Source of the DNA: Parapristionchus giblindavisi
Lineage: Eukaryota > Nematoda > Chromadorea > Rhabditida > Diplogasteridae
Direction of reading: 5' to 3'
DNA: 64,000 bases
Assembly (NCBI GenBank): GCA_943737045.1
Contig: CALSFV010000276.1
Span: 310,001 to 374,000, forward strand
Position numbers and translations under genes: made by a program. Under the pieces are notes generated by a model, which ran no database searches, was not told the origin of the DNA, and saw only the letters and a program-made list of their open reading frames with translations. Of the stretch, positions 44,007 to 53,206 are shown piece by piece (the first letter of the stretch is position 1; every line of letters begins with the position of its first letter).

Positions 44007-46922
44007 TTCAGCCGAATTAACAAAATTGAATTATGCATTTTTGGCAATAAAGAATTCGTGACACGTCAATGCTTTATCGTAGCATATCGTAGCATATACC
44101 ACGTGAAAGAGCAAAAAATTCTGAATAATCTACACTTTAGTTCATGTCAAACTGTAATCTGGTGTTGATTCCCTAATGCCCAAAGTACAAAAGTAGCCTT
44201 CACTCTGATAAGACCAAAAGATTACCTGACATGAAAAATTTTTCTGCTAGACCCAGCGTGTCATATACCAAACGAAAGAGCAAAAAATTCTGAGTATTTT
44301 GCACGTTCCCATGTTGAACAACGGCCACTTCAGCCGAATTAACAAAATTGAATTATGCATTTTTGGCAATAAAGAATTCGTGACACGTCAATGCTTTATC
44401 GTAGCATATCGTAGCATATACCACGTGAAAGAGCAAAAAATTCTGAATAATCTACACTTCAGTTCATGTCAAACTGTAATCTGGTGTTGATTCCACAATG
44501 CCCAAAGTACCAAAGTAGTTTTCACTCTGATAAGACCAAAAGATTACCTGACATGAAAATTTTTTCTGCTAGACCCAGCGTGTCATATACCAAACGAAAG
44601 AGCAAAAAATTCTGAGTATTTTGCACGTTCCCATGTTGAACAACGGCCACTTCAGCCGAATTAACAAAATTGAATTATGCATTTTTGGCAATAAAGAATT
44701 CGTGACACGTCAATGCTTTATCGTAGCATATCGTAGCATATACCACGTGAAAGAGCAAAAAATTCTGAATAATCTACACTTTAGTTCATGTCAAACTGTG
44801 ATCTGGTGTTGATTCCCTAATGCCCAAAGTACAAAAGTAGCCTTCACTCTGATAAGACCAAAAGATTACCTGACATGAAAAATTTTTCTGCTAGACCCAG
44901 CGTGTCATATACCAAACGAAAGAGCAAAAAATTCTGAGTATTTTGCACGTTCCCATGTTGAACAACGGCCACTTCAGCCGAATTAACAAAATTGAATTAT
45001 GCATTTTTGGCAATAAAGAATTCGTGACACGTCAATGCTTTATCGTAGCATATCGTAGCATATACCACGTGAAAGAGCAAAAAATTCTGAATAATCTACA
45101 CTTCAGTTCATGTCAAACTGTAATCTGGTGTTGATTCCACAATGCCCAAAGTACCAAAGTAGTTTTCACTCTGATAAGACCAAAAGATTACCTGACATGA
45201 AAAATTTTCTGCTAGACCCAGCGTGTCATATACCAAACGAAAGAGCAAAAAATTCTGAGTATTTTGCACGTTCCCATGTTGAACAACGGCCACTTCAGCC
45301 GAATTAACAAAATTGAATTATGCATTTTTGGCAATAAAGAATTCGTGACACGTCAATGCTTTATCGTAGCATATCGTAGCATATACCACGTGAAAGAGCA
45401 AAAAATTCTGAATAATCTACACTTTAGTTCATGTCAAACTGTAATCTGGTGTTGATTCCCTAATGCCCAAAGTACAAAAGTAGCCTTCACTCTGATAAGA
45501 CCAAAAGATTACCTGACATGAAAAATTTTTCTGCTAGACCCAGCGTGTCATATACCAAACGAAAGAGCAAAAAATTCTGAGTATTTTGCACGTTCCCATG
45601 TTGAACAACGGCCACTTCAGCCGAATTAACAAAATTGAATTATGCATTTTTGGCAATAAAGAATTCGTGACACGTCAATGCTTTATCGTAGCATATCGTA
45701 GCATATACCACGTGAAAGAGCAAAAAATTCTGAATAATCTACACTTCAGTTCATGTCAAACTGTAATCTGGTGTTGATTCCACAATGCCCAAAGTACCAA
45801 AGTAGTTTTCACTCTGATAAGACCAAAAGATTACCTGACATGAAAAATTTTCTGCTAGACCCAGCGTGTCATATACCAAACGAAAGAGCAAAAAATTCTG
45901 AGTATTTTGCACGTTCCCATGTTGAACAACGGCCACTTCAGCCGAATTAACAAAATTGAATTATGCATTTTTGGCAATAAAGAATTCGTGACACGTCAAT
46001 GCTTTATCGTAGCATATCGTAGCATATACCACGTGAAAGAGCAAAAAATTCTGAATAATCTACACTTTAGTTCATGTCAAACTGTAATCTGGTGTTGATT
46101 CCCTAATGCCCAAAGTACAAAAGTAGCTTTCTCTCTGATAAGACCAAAAGATTACCTGACATGAAAATTTTTTCTGCTAGACCCAGCGTGTCATATACCA
46201 AACGAAAGAGCAAAAAATTCTGAGTATTTTGCACGTTCCCATGTTGAACAACGGCCACTTCAGCCGAATTAACAAAATTGAATTATGCATTTTTGGCAAT
46301 AAAGAATTCGTGACACGTCAATGCTTTATCGTATCATATCGTAGCATATACCACGTGAAAGGGCAAAAAATTCTGAATCATCTACACTTCAGTTCATGTC
46401 AAACTGTAATCTGGTGTTGATTCCCTAATGCCCAAAGTACAAAAGTAGCTTTCTCTCTGATAAGACCAAAAGATTACCTGACATGAAAATTTTTTCTGCT
46501 AGACCCAGCGTGTCATATACCAAACGAAAGAGCAAAAAATTCTGAGTATTTTGCACGTTCCCATGTTGAACAACGGCCACTTCAGCCGAATTAACAAAAT
46601 TGAATTATGCATTTTTGGCAATAAAGAATTCGTGACACGTCAATGCTTTATCGTAGCATATCGTAGCATATACCACGTGAAAGAGCAAAAAATTCTGAAT
46701 AATCTACACTTTAGTTCATGTCAAACTGTAATCTGGTGTTGATTCCACAATGCCCAAAGTACCAAAGTAGCTTTCACTCTGATAAGACCAAAAGATTACC
46801 TGACATGAAAAATTTTCTGCTAGACCCAGCGTGTCATATACCAAACGAAAGAGCAAAAAAATCTGAGTATTTTGCACCTTCCCATGTTGAACAACGGCCA
46901 CTTCAGCCGAATTAACAAAATT

Positions 46923-46929
46923 GAATTAT
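46923..46929. repeat. LINE target-site duplication, left copy
   Basis: GAATTAT of the satellite stands directly before the first non-satellite base. It is repeated at 54741-54747. The base before it differs on the two sides (T versus G), so the duplication is 7 bp. Confidence 0.9.
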
Positions 46930-47710
46930 AATAATATATTTATTTCCTTATGCGTTACATTAAAACAGATGAAAGAAATTTGATAGATGGAGAATAAATA
47001 AATTAATAAGGGAATGCTTATAGCTGCAATAACTAGATCACAGCATTGGGGGTTGGGAGGGGGTATGGAAATTTTATTGGGTTTTAAAGGGGGAACTCAA
47101 CCATGACACCATGATCCCTCTCTTTGACGATTAGTCGGTGCAATATGGTACAAGTGAACAAGTGATTGCAATGTGGCATAATTAGAGTGTGCGAGGATGC
47201 TTGTGCTGCACGGAGGCTTATAACCGGGTGGAGGAGGCTGTGATAAAGATCGTCATTGAGAAAGTCGAGGACCAAGGGTCGGAAGGGAGTTCATGAAGAC
47301 AATTACTAAGGTGTAATGGTAGGACCTACTGAGAATGAGATGTGAAAGAATAAATAAATAAAAAGCAACGAAATAAGATAACTAATAACTAGCGAAGAGT
47401 GGGGCGTAGAGAGATAGGGAGAGAGTACAAAGAGGGAGAGATGAGAAGAAGAGAAGAGAAAAGTGCAAAAAATAAACAAAAAAAGGATCTCTCACAAGTT
47501 TTTTTTTAATTCATGTTTTATATATAAAGGCTTACAAAAATTATGTTAAAAGTGCACTCTCGCTTGAGCTGAAAAACTGTGATGCTGTAGGTCTCGTGTA
47601 TCGTGTCTTGTTGTCTTGTTGGTCTAAATGGTCTTGAGGCAGATTTAAAGTGTAGTCGTGATAACTGAAAAACTGAAGAGATTAGCAAAGTCTTATAGAA
47701 ATATATTTAT
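46930..47710 (-). other. LINE 3' untranslated region
   Basis: 781 bp follow the ORF2 stop. On the minus strand an AATAAA lies at 46939-46944, close to the 3' end, which finishes in the AT-rich AAATATATTATT rather than a long poly(A). On the plus strand 47408-47462 is almost pure purine (GAGAGATAGGGAGAGAG and similar), and a run of T lies near 47500-47510. A 63-codon frame at 47084-47275 has no recognisable features, and I treat it as chance. Confidence 0.75.
46939..46944 (-). promoter_or_regulatory. Possible LINE polyadenylation signal
   Basis: AATAAA on the minus strand, about 9-15 nt from the 3' end of the element. Confidence 0.5.
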
Positions 47711-48270
47711 TTAAAATGATTCACGAATTTGTCTACTGAATGATAATGAGCTGTTGTTGGAAACCAAACTATTCTCGAGTGAGTTCCATTTGTTTACTAC
47801 TCTATTAGTCAAAAAGTTTGAAAAGCGATTTGAGTGGCAACTATGAGGATTGAGTTTTAAATTGTGGCCTCGTGAAATATTGATTGTATTTGAAATGAGA
47901 AAAAGAGAACGGGGATTTAAGTCGATGTGGCCGTGCAATATCTTGTGTGTAGTGATGAGGTCATTTTGCTGTCGTCTCGTCTCGAGAGATGGTACTTTGA
48001 GGTACTGTAGTCGATCGGAATACTGTAGGTAGTTGATTCTGCATTGATTGAATACGATGCGAGTGTATCTGCGAAGAATGTTTTCAATACGTGCTATAAG
48101 ATTGTTAGTGTAAGGGCACCAAAGTTCATTACAATACTCAAGCACTGGACGGACATACACGTTAAATAGACGAACGTATAAAGACGGACTTCGCGATTTG
48201 AAGGATCTATGGATATATGCACATCTTGAGGATGCTTTGTTTACAATGTTATCAATGTGACATTCAAAAC
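47711..48270 (-). pseudogene. LINE ORF2, C-terminal part (after the nested insertion)
   Basis: This is the downstream piece of the reverse transcriptase reading frame. It holds the C-terminal region of CR1/Jockey-type ORF2 proteins: YVRPVLEYCNELW, a run of basic residues ending in LRRYTRIVF, then YSDRLQYLKVPSLETRRQQ and a C-terminal WNSLEN. The stop is at 47711. Taken without the 2631-bp transposon and one copy of the triplet TCA, it continues the upstream piece in frame. The junction gives Lys-Leu-Ser-Phe, and the two pieces add up to exactly 953 codons including the stop. In the present genome it is cut off from its start. The open frame that continues leftward to 48334 is read-through into the transposon's terminal repeat. 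Confidence 0.88.
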
Positions 48271-48273
48271 TGA
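48271..48273. repeat. TNA target-site duplication, left
   Basis: TGA on the plus strand (TCA on the minus) directly flanks the terminal CAAGGG. The same TGA is at 50905-50907. The unoccupied site on the minus strand reads CTCAG, which fits the CTNAG target with TNA duplication known for Tc4 and Tc5 of Caenorhabditis elegans. Confidence 0.92.
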
Positions 48274-48600
48274 CAAGGGAACTCTTGGAACTTAAGTTGG
48301 CCATATGTGATGGCAATAGCATGATTAGAATCACCTATTTATGCTGAAAACGAAGTCGTTGGAACGCGTCGCCCAATCAAGCTGAGCTTCGAGAAAATCG
48401 ATATTGAAATTTGGGGGGTCGATTTGAAAATTCGCGAGGTCCCCTACACAAGCAATCCGGATGGGTTCGAGTACTGATCCATCATCCACCCAAACATCGG
48501 CTTGTGTGGTGTAGTGGATAAGATGTCTGCGTTTACTTTTGACTGTCAGGGGTTCGATCCCCCTTGCAGTTATTTTCTTTTGCTGATTTTTTTGTTGTCG
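48274..48600 (+). repeat. Left terminal inverted repeat of the Tc5-like element
   Basis: Pairs with 50578-50904 on the opposite strand with no indel; for example, GCTGA lies 308 bases from the outer end in both. The ten or so differences are all transitions, three of them in the last seven bases (GTTGTCG versus ATTATCA). The repeat contains a tRNA-like A box and B box, described separately. Confidence 0.93.
48501..48589 (+). other. tRNA-like Pol III module in the left terminal repeat
   Basis: TGGTGTAGTGG (48508-48518) matches the Pol III A-box pattern, and GGTTCGATCCC (48551-48561) matches the B box exactly, 43 bp apart. The T arm is good: AGGGG, a TTCGATC loop, CCCCT. The D arm is weak, the anticodon arm does not pair, and the bases after the T arm (TGCAGT) do not pair with those before the A box. 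This is not a functional tRNA gene. T runs follow (TATTTTCTTTTG), suitable as Pol III terminators. The tail TTTTGCTGATTT (48578-48589) begins 20 nt after GGTTCGA. Confidence 0.65.
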
Positions 48601-48660
48601 AATGATTGAATTTTTTAACTGTAAATATGAAAGTCAGAGAATGGAACACACTTTATAATA

Positions 48661-50450
48661 TCAGCAAGTGTGAACTTTAACAACAAAATGTGTGAAGCAA
48701 AAACGATTCTCACATCTGGGACACACAATGAATGAGCAAGAAGAACAATGGCGATCGTGGCAATGAGTCGTGTGGATATCCGACGGGAAGCAGTATTGAA
48801 CTGGAGTGTCGAACTGTCCCGGGTGACTGTCGGTGTATCCTGCAGCGAACCACGCGTACTGTATCATCTTCCGGAATCGAGCAGCTCCCATGATGAAGTG
48901 AGAGACAGAGGCGACCTTGAGGATATTGTCCCTCTGGTAGACGATGAATCCATCCTCGAAGAGGTAGGCGTGGGAGGTGATTCGACGGACGAGACCCTTA
49001 AAGGGTCTGAAGTAGTAGACATCCTCCGGCTGTATGAGAGAAGTTGCACCACCGGGAATGTTGTAGGTGACCAGCTTCTTCTTGGAAGGAATAGAAGATT
49101 GAATGGCATCCTTATCCTTAAAGGAAGTCCACGAATCGATCAAGAGGTGAATCTCGTTTGGTGTCGAAGATGAGAACAGGCAGTGGTTGAAGAACAATTT
49201 CATGTGACTCTTCGTCATAATGTGACTAGTACCACAAGAGACAAAGAGATTTTTGGCCATGAAATGCCCTTTCTGCGGGAACTTTCCTCCAACCTCCTGA
49301 AGGACAACGAAGAGAAGGTCACCCAGACGACCGTCAGCGAAGATGACAGGCATGACGGTGTAGCTATGAGTGATGGATGCCTTCGATTGCACGACTCTAA
49401 TGACCTTCTTTGATCCGATGTGCGACAGAGACCTGAAGATCAAAGATTAGATTATGGGAAATTGGGAAAATAGTGGCATAATCAAAGATCAAAGTTTAAT
49501 TTTACCTTGAGGGGTGCATCTCCTTCAGGAATCCGGACTGATCAGCGTTGGCGAAGTGCTCGAGTGGCTTCTTCTCCATTTCCAACCTGATCTTCTTCAC
49601 GAAATCATTAGCATCCTGCTTGATCTTGTCACTATTGACGAAGTTGGCAGCAGAGACGAACGTCGTGATCCTTCTCGAACGAATCCTATGCAACTTCTTC
49701 CATCTTGCGACCCAGGATGGCGATGCCTTGAATCCAGCGACGAGGTTGCGGGCGTGGTTGATGGACATTGCCATCTGTCGAAGGTCGAGGTCATGCAACG
49801 AATGACCTGAAACATGGTTATAACAGAGTTCAAAGATCAAAGATCATGAGATTACCGTACCTGCTTCTATTCCTTCTCGAACTTTCTCCCAAAGTCTTGA
49901 TGCCAGCTCCTTGAGTCCAGCGAGTCGAGTCCTCTTGATAGTCTTCGACTTCTCATAGTCCCTCAATCGATTAAGATCGTTTACCGTCTTGATGAAGCGA
50001 TGATGGTGGTTCATGACAGCCAAACTTCGACTCTTCTTCTTTGTCGATCGGTAGAATGAAAGAGCGGAATCCATCTATAAATATCAAAAAGAACATGTGT
50101 AACTCGAAAAAAAGTTAATGAATGAAACTACAGTGATCGAAAGAAAAATGTAATACCTCTTCAACAGTAGCTGCTGATCCATTCGAGAAGTTATGCAGAT
50201 GATTGTCGTTGACGTCATCTCCAGAATCTTCTCCATCCCATGTTCCATCAGAATCCTTGCCATCGTCTTCCTCATCTACGTCCAACTCCTCGTCCTCGTC
50301 GAAGAACATCTGGTCCTCCTCTGCAGCTCGTAGCTTGGAGATGAAGGCTTGAGCTAGCTTCCGATCTTCTCGAGTGACGTCAGAAAGATCCGACGAAGGA
50401 GGGTAGACTTCAGCGAGGAGGGCAGCGACGATTGAAGGTGTGATAGTCAT
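48661..50450 (-). CDS. Tc5-family transposase, four exons
   Basis: Exons are 50450-50157, 50074-49861, 49806-49506 and 49432-48661. The introns are 82, 54 and 73 nt, all GT-AG, with acceptors ATTTATAG, TTTCAG and CTTCAG. All splice phases agree and give 527 codons, that is 526 residues, close to Tc5 transposase. The start is the first ATG of the open frame; 22 further codons upstream are open but lack ATG. Residues ~20-70 are acidic (FFDEDEELDVDEEDD). Residues ~140-240 hold the helix-turn-helix DNA-binding region related to CENP-B, with SWVARWKKLHRIRSRR. Candidate catalytic residues are D258 (NADQSGF), D369 (LLIDSWTS) and D407 (GGATSLIQPED). The last 33 residues are a Cys/His cluster (CHDRHCSSC, CPRCENRFCFTH) like the Tc5 C-terminal metal-binding domain. 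There is no internal stop. Confidence 0.9.
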
Positions 50451-50577
50451 GACAGATGTTGAATTGGAAGCACAAATATCTTTTACGTCACACAAGAGCG
50501 CGCGAGCATGAATCAATGAGTGAATTAAGTCGATCGATAGTGATCTACACTGACAAACAAGCTTGAACGTTTGATCT
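50451..50577 (-). other. Upstream region of the transposase gene
   Basis: 127 bp lie between the transposase ATG and the inner end of the right terminal repeat. The first 66 bases next to the ATG are open in the transposase frame from a TTG codon. I see no clear TATA box here, so the promoter may lie in the terminal repeat. Confidence 0.4.
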
Positions 50578-50904
50578 TGATAATAAAAAAATCAGCAAAA
50601 GAAAATAACTACAGGGGGGATCGAACCCCTGACAGTCAAAAGTAAACGCAGACATCTTATCCACTACACCACACAAGCCGATGTTTGGGTGGATGATGGA
50701 TCAGTACTTGAACCCATCCGGATTGCTTGTGTAGGGGACCTCGCGAATTTTCAAATCGACCCCCCAAATTTCAATATCGATTTTCTCGAAGCTCAGCTCG
50801 ATTGGGCGACGCGTTCCAACGACTTCGTTTTCAGCATAAATAGGTGATTCTAGTCATGCTGTTACCATCACATATGGCCAACTTAAGTTCCAAGAGTTCC
50901 CTTG
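50578..50904 (-). repeat. Right terminal inverted repeat of the Tc5-like element
   Basis: Reverse complement of 48274-48600, about 97% identical. It ends CCCTTG at 50904. The LINE ORF2 frame runs into it and stops after about 24 foreign residues at 50831. Confidence 0.93.
50582..50678 (-). other. tRNA-like Pol III module in the right terminal repeat
   Basis: Inverted copy of the left module. The A box is at 50661-50671 and the B box at 50617-50627, read on the minus strand, with the same T-rich tail toward the element's interior. The two modules therefore point inward toward each other. Compared with the left copy the bases after the T arm read CTGTAGT instead of TTGCAGT, and the B box is unchanged. 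Confidence 0.65.
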
Positions 50905-50907
50905 TGA
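50905..50907. repeat. TNA target-site duplication, right
   Basis: Second copy of TGA (TCA on the minus strand) next to the terminal CCCTTG; see the left copy at 48271. Confidence 0.92.
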
Positions 50908-53203
50908 GCTTGTTATCATAGGTTACTCCGAGGTCTTTCACATTTTCGACCACAGGCAACATGCACGAATCAATGTTGAAAGGATAGTTTGGATGTCCAG
51001 TACCGATTTGCATAACAACGGTTTTAGATGAGGACAGAGTTAGTCCCCATTTTAGAGACCATTCAAAAATGCGATCGAGAGCTGATTGTAAAAGGACTGG
51101 GTTATTGATAGTGTATACCTTGATATCATCGGCGTAGATGGAAGAATATACATCTGTAGGCAGAATAGAGGGGATGTCATCAATGTAAAGGGAGAATAGT
51201 AAGGGTCCAATGCAAGAACCTTGAGGCACGCCACTGGTAACATCGAATAGATTGGACTTAGCGTCTCCAACAGTAACAGATTGAGTACGTGCATTGAGAA
51301 AGGACTTAAGCCATCGTAATAAACAACCACTGATGCCGTACTTCTCACATTTGAAGAGTAAAAGATTAATAGGTATACTATCGAAGGCTCGTGAGAAATC
51401 AATAAAAGCACATGAAATGTTCTTTTTCTTATCCAGGCATTCATTCCAATGTGAAAAAGTTGAGAGGAGGCAAGAGGTAGTAGAACGTTTGTTGCGGAAA
51501 CCATGCTGTTGATCACACAGTAGATTATTTGCGCCTAAGAAAGAAGTTATATCTTTACATATTAGTCTTTCCATAATTTTGGATAAAGAGCACGTAAGAG
51601 AAATGGGACGGTAGTTAGATGCATCGTGTTTTGCGCCCTTCCTTTTGTAGATCGGTTTGACTATTGCCGTAAGCCATATGCTAGGTGTTTGTGATAGGAG
51701 CAAGAAACGATGAAATAGTATAGAGAGTGGAAAGCTAATTTGATCTACGGTGTTTTTAAGGAAGGCGTATGAAATGCCGTCAGGCGATGTAGAGTTCTTA
51801 TTGGGCAGTTTTCGAATAACATTTGAGATACGAGAGGATGTAAAATCGATAAAATCGATTTTTCTTTGTGTGCGCATAGGATAGCTATCAGGTGCTGAGA
51901 ATACTGCGTTATTGAATGCGCTCATGAAACTAGATGCTAGCGCCTCAGCTTTTTTATGATCATCAATAAGTGTGGTGCCATTGGAATCAATAATTGTGTT
52001 TATAGTGTTTGATGAATCTTTTATGCGATTTCCAGCATATCTATAAAACAGTTTGGTGTTGGACTTTCTACTTAGTCGACGTTCGAATGAACGGCGTGAG
52101 CCATTCATGGATGCTAGCAAACGTTTGCTCATTCGTTTAAATGGATTGAGGCCTATACGCATGCGATTACGGTATAGTCTTCTGCAGCGGCGAAGGAGAT
52201 TAAAGGAGGTTGGAGATAGATGTGAGTGATGTGGGAATATTTTGCGAGTAGGAACAAAGTGTCTAATTATTGATGTAATTCTATCTGTGAAGAGAGTGTA
52301 AAGTGTGTCTGCATCTTGATTACAACTATCAAATAATGCAAGCCAATCAATACTAATAATAGTGGACTGAACAGAGGTCCAGTCAGTGCGAGCGTAATCA
52401 GGGATAATGAGAGGGCGTGGTTTTGGTTTACGCGCGTTTATACTGTATGTGACTAGAGAATGGTCTAGTTTGGGGAGTGGGGGTACGACTCTACAAGAGG
52501 ATATGATAGATGGATGAGTAGTAAGAACAAGATCAAGAATGTTATCACCTCTGGTTGGAGATACAACCGTTTGTGTGAGAGAAAGTGATCTAACGAAGGA
52601 GAGAAGGATAGATGAGTGGTGATTTGTTGGCGAACGGCAGTGCATGGAGGACCAATTTATTTCAGGGCAGTTAAAATCTCCCATAATAATTGCAGGATTG
52701 TTGGATAGACAAATGGTATCATAAAGATGAGAGAGGCAATTAGAAAAATCAATAGAGTTGCAACTAGGGCTACGATATATTACAAACGCTTGGACTACAA
52801 GAGTTTGCGACAGGTGTATGAGAGCTCCTACAGATTGGCAGTAAGGTGAATACGATTTTGAGAATAGACATATAGATGGAAATGACGATAGACAGAGGAG
52901 AGCTACACCACCGCCATTGGTATCACGATCAGAGCGGAAGACAGTATAGCGACCCATTGAGAGCATTGAATCGGAAATTGTGTTTTGACTTGCCCAGGTT
53001 TCAGTTATAGCAAGTATGGAGTAATTGAATGTGGAAGAGAAATCATCTATATAATGTAGTTTGTAGCCAACAGATCGAGAGTTCAGCAGACAGCAAGACA
53101 GAGTATTGATAGGAATCGGCGAGATACAAGAAGATTGTGATAGAGATCTGGACAAGGAGACAATAGGAATGGGGTCACGATCGATCGCCTGTTCGAGAGA
53201 GAC
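50905..53203 (-). pseudogene. LINE ORF2, endonuclease and reverse transcriptase part (truncated by insertion)
   Basis: The frame opens directly after the ORF1 stop and runs through an endonuclease and a reverse transcriptase domain before the nested transposon cuts it. Residue numbers count from the first codon after the TAG. Endonuclease motifs are LNSRSVGYK (~40-47), TETW with the catalytic Glu (~68), GGGVALLC (~97), GDFNCPEINW (~175) and DHSLVTYS (~247). Reverse transcriptase motifs are STSPDGIS (~473), YRPISLTCSLSKIMERL (~531), QHGFRNKRST (~566), FIDFSRAFDSI (~601), SGVPQGSCIGPLLFSLYIDD (~657) and the catalytic YADD (~690). The protein nicks target DNA and copies the LINE RNA there. There is no ATG before the endonuclease domain; a TTG at 53155 is the only near-start. 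It is broken because the RT C-terminal region lies beyond the insertion. Confidence 0.92.
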
Positions 53204-53206
53204 CTA
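53204..53206 (-). other. Single TAG separating ORF1 and ORF2 in one frame
   Basis: ORF1 ends ...Ala-His-Leu, then TAG followed by GTC. The same frame continues open for 766 codons to the nested transposon, and to 952 codons if the C-terminal piece is included. ORF2 could be made by read-through, by reinitiation at a non-ATG codon, or not at all if the TAG is a later mutation. Confidence 0.85.

Larger units (their letters stand above)
14150..46929 (+). repeat. 321/322-bp satellite array, middle segment
   Basis: This segment continues the same array in the same orientation and phase after the TTAA element, with about 102 monomers. From 14.1 to ~22 kb the monomers are mostly 321 bp. 322-bp monomers with an extra T in AAAAATTTTTCTG first appear near 22390 and dominate from ~39 kb. 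Diagnostic variants include GACAGG for GACATG, TTCCCC or TTCCCT for TTCCAC, AACAATATT, GTAGAATAT and GCCTTCAC. They recur in blocks, which shows local multi-monomer duplication. The segment ends inside a monomer at GAATTAT, where the LINE inserted. Confidence 0.99.
48274..50904 (-). mobile_element. Tc5-like DNA transposon, apparently autonomous
   Basis: 2631 bp, bounded by CAAGGG and CCCTTG ends and a duplicated TGA. The terminal inverted repeats are 327 bp each, collinear without gaps, with about ten differences, all transitions. Between them is one spliced transposase gene on the minus strand. Superfamily evidence is the 3-bp TNA duplication at CTNAG, the Tc5/CENP-B-type DNA-binding region, the DDD-type catalytic motifs and the cysteine-rich C-terminus. 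Tc5 of C. elegans is about 3.2 kb with ~0.5-kb inverted repeats, so this is a shorter relative. It lies in the same orientation as the LINE it disrupts. Confidence 0.93.

Noticed and set aside
47084..47275. 63-codon minus-strand frame in the LINE 3' UTR
   Set aside because: Short, without domain or motif, and downstream of the ORF2 stop.
48274..48334. Extension of the LINE RT C-terminal frame to 48334 as its own protein start
   Set aside because: The first ~20 codons are transposon terminal-repeat sequence read through the insertion junction, not LINE protein.
48501..48572. Functional tRNA gene
   Set aside because: A and B boxes and a T arm are present, but the acceptor stem and anticodon arm cannot be paired, so no mature tRNA is expected.
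48748..49413. Plus-strand frames of 76-141 codons opposite the transposase
   Set aside because: They are antisense shadows of a well-supported minus-strand exon and have no recognisable features.
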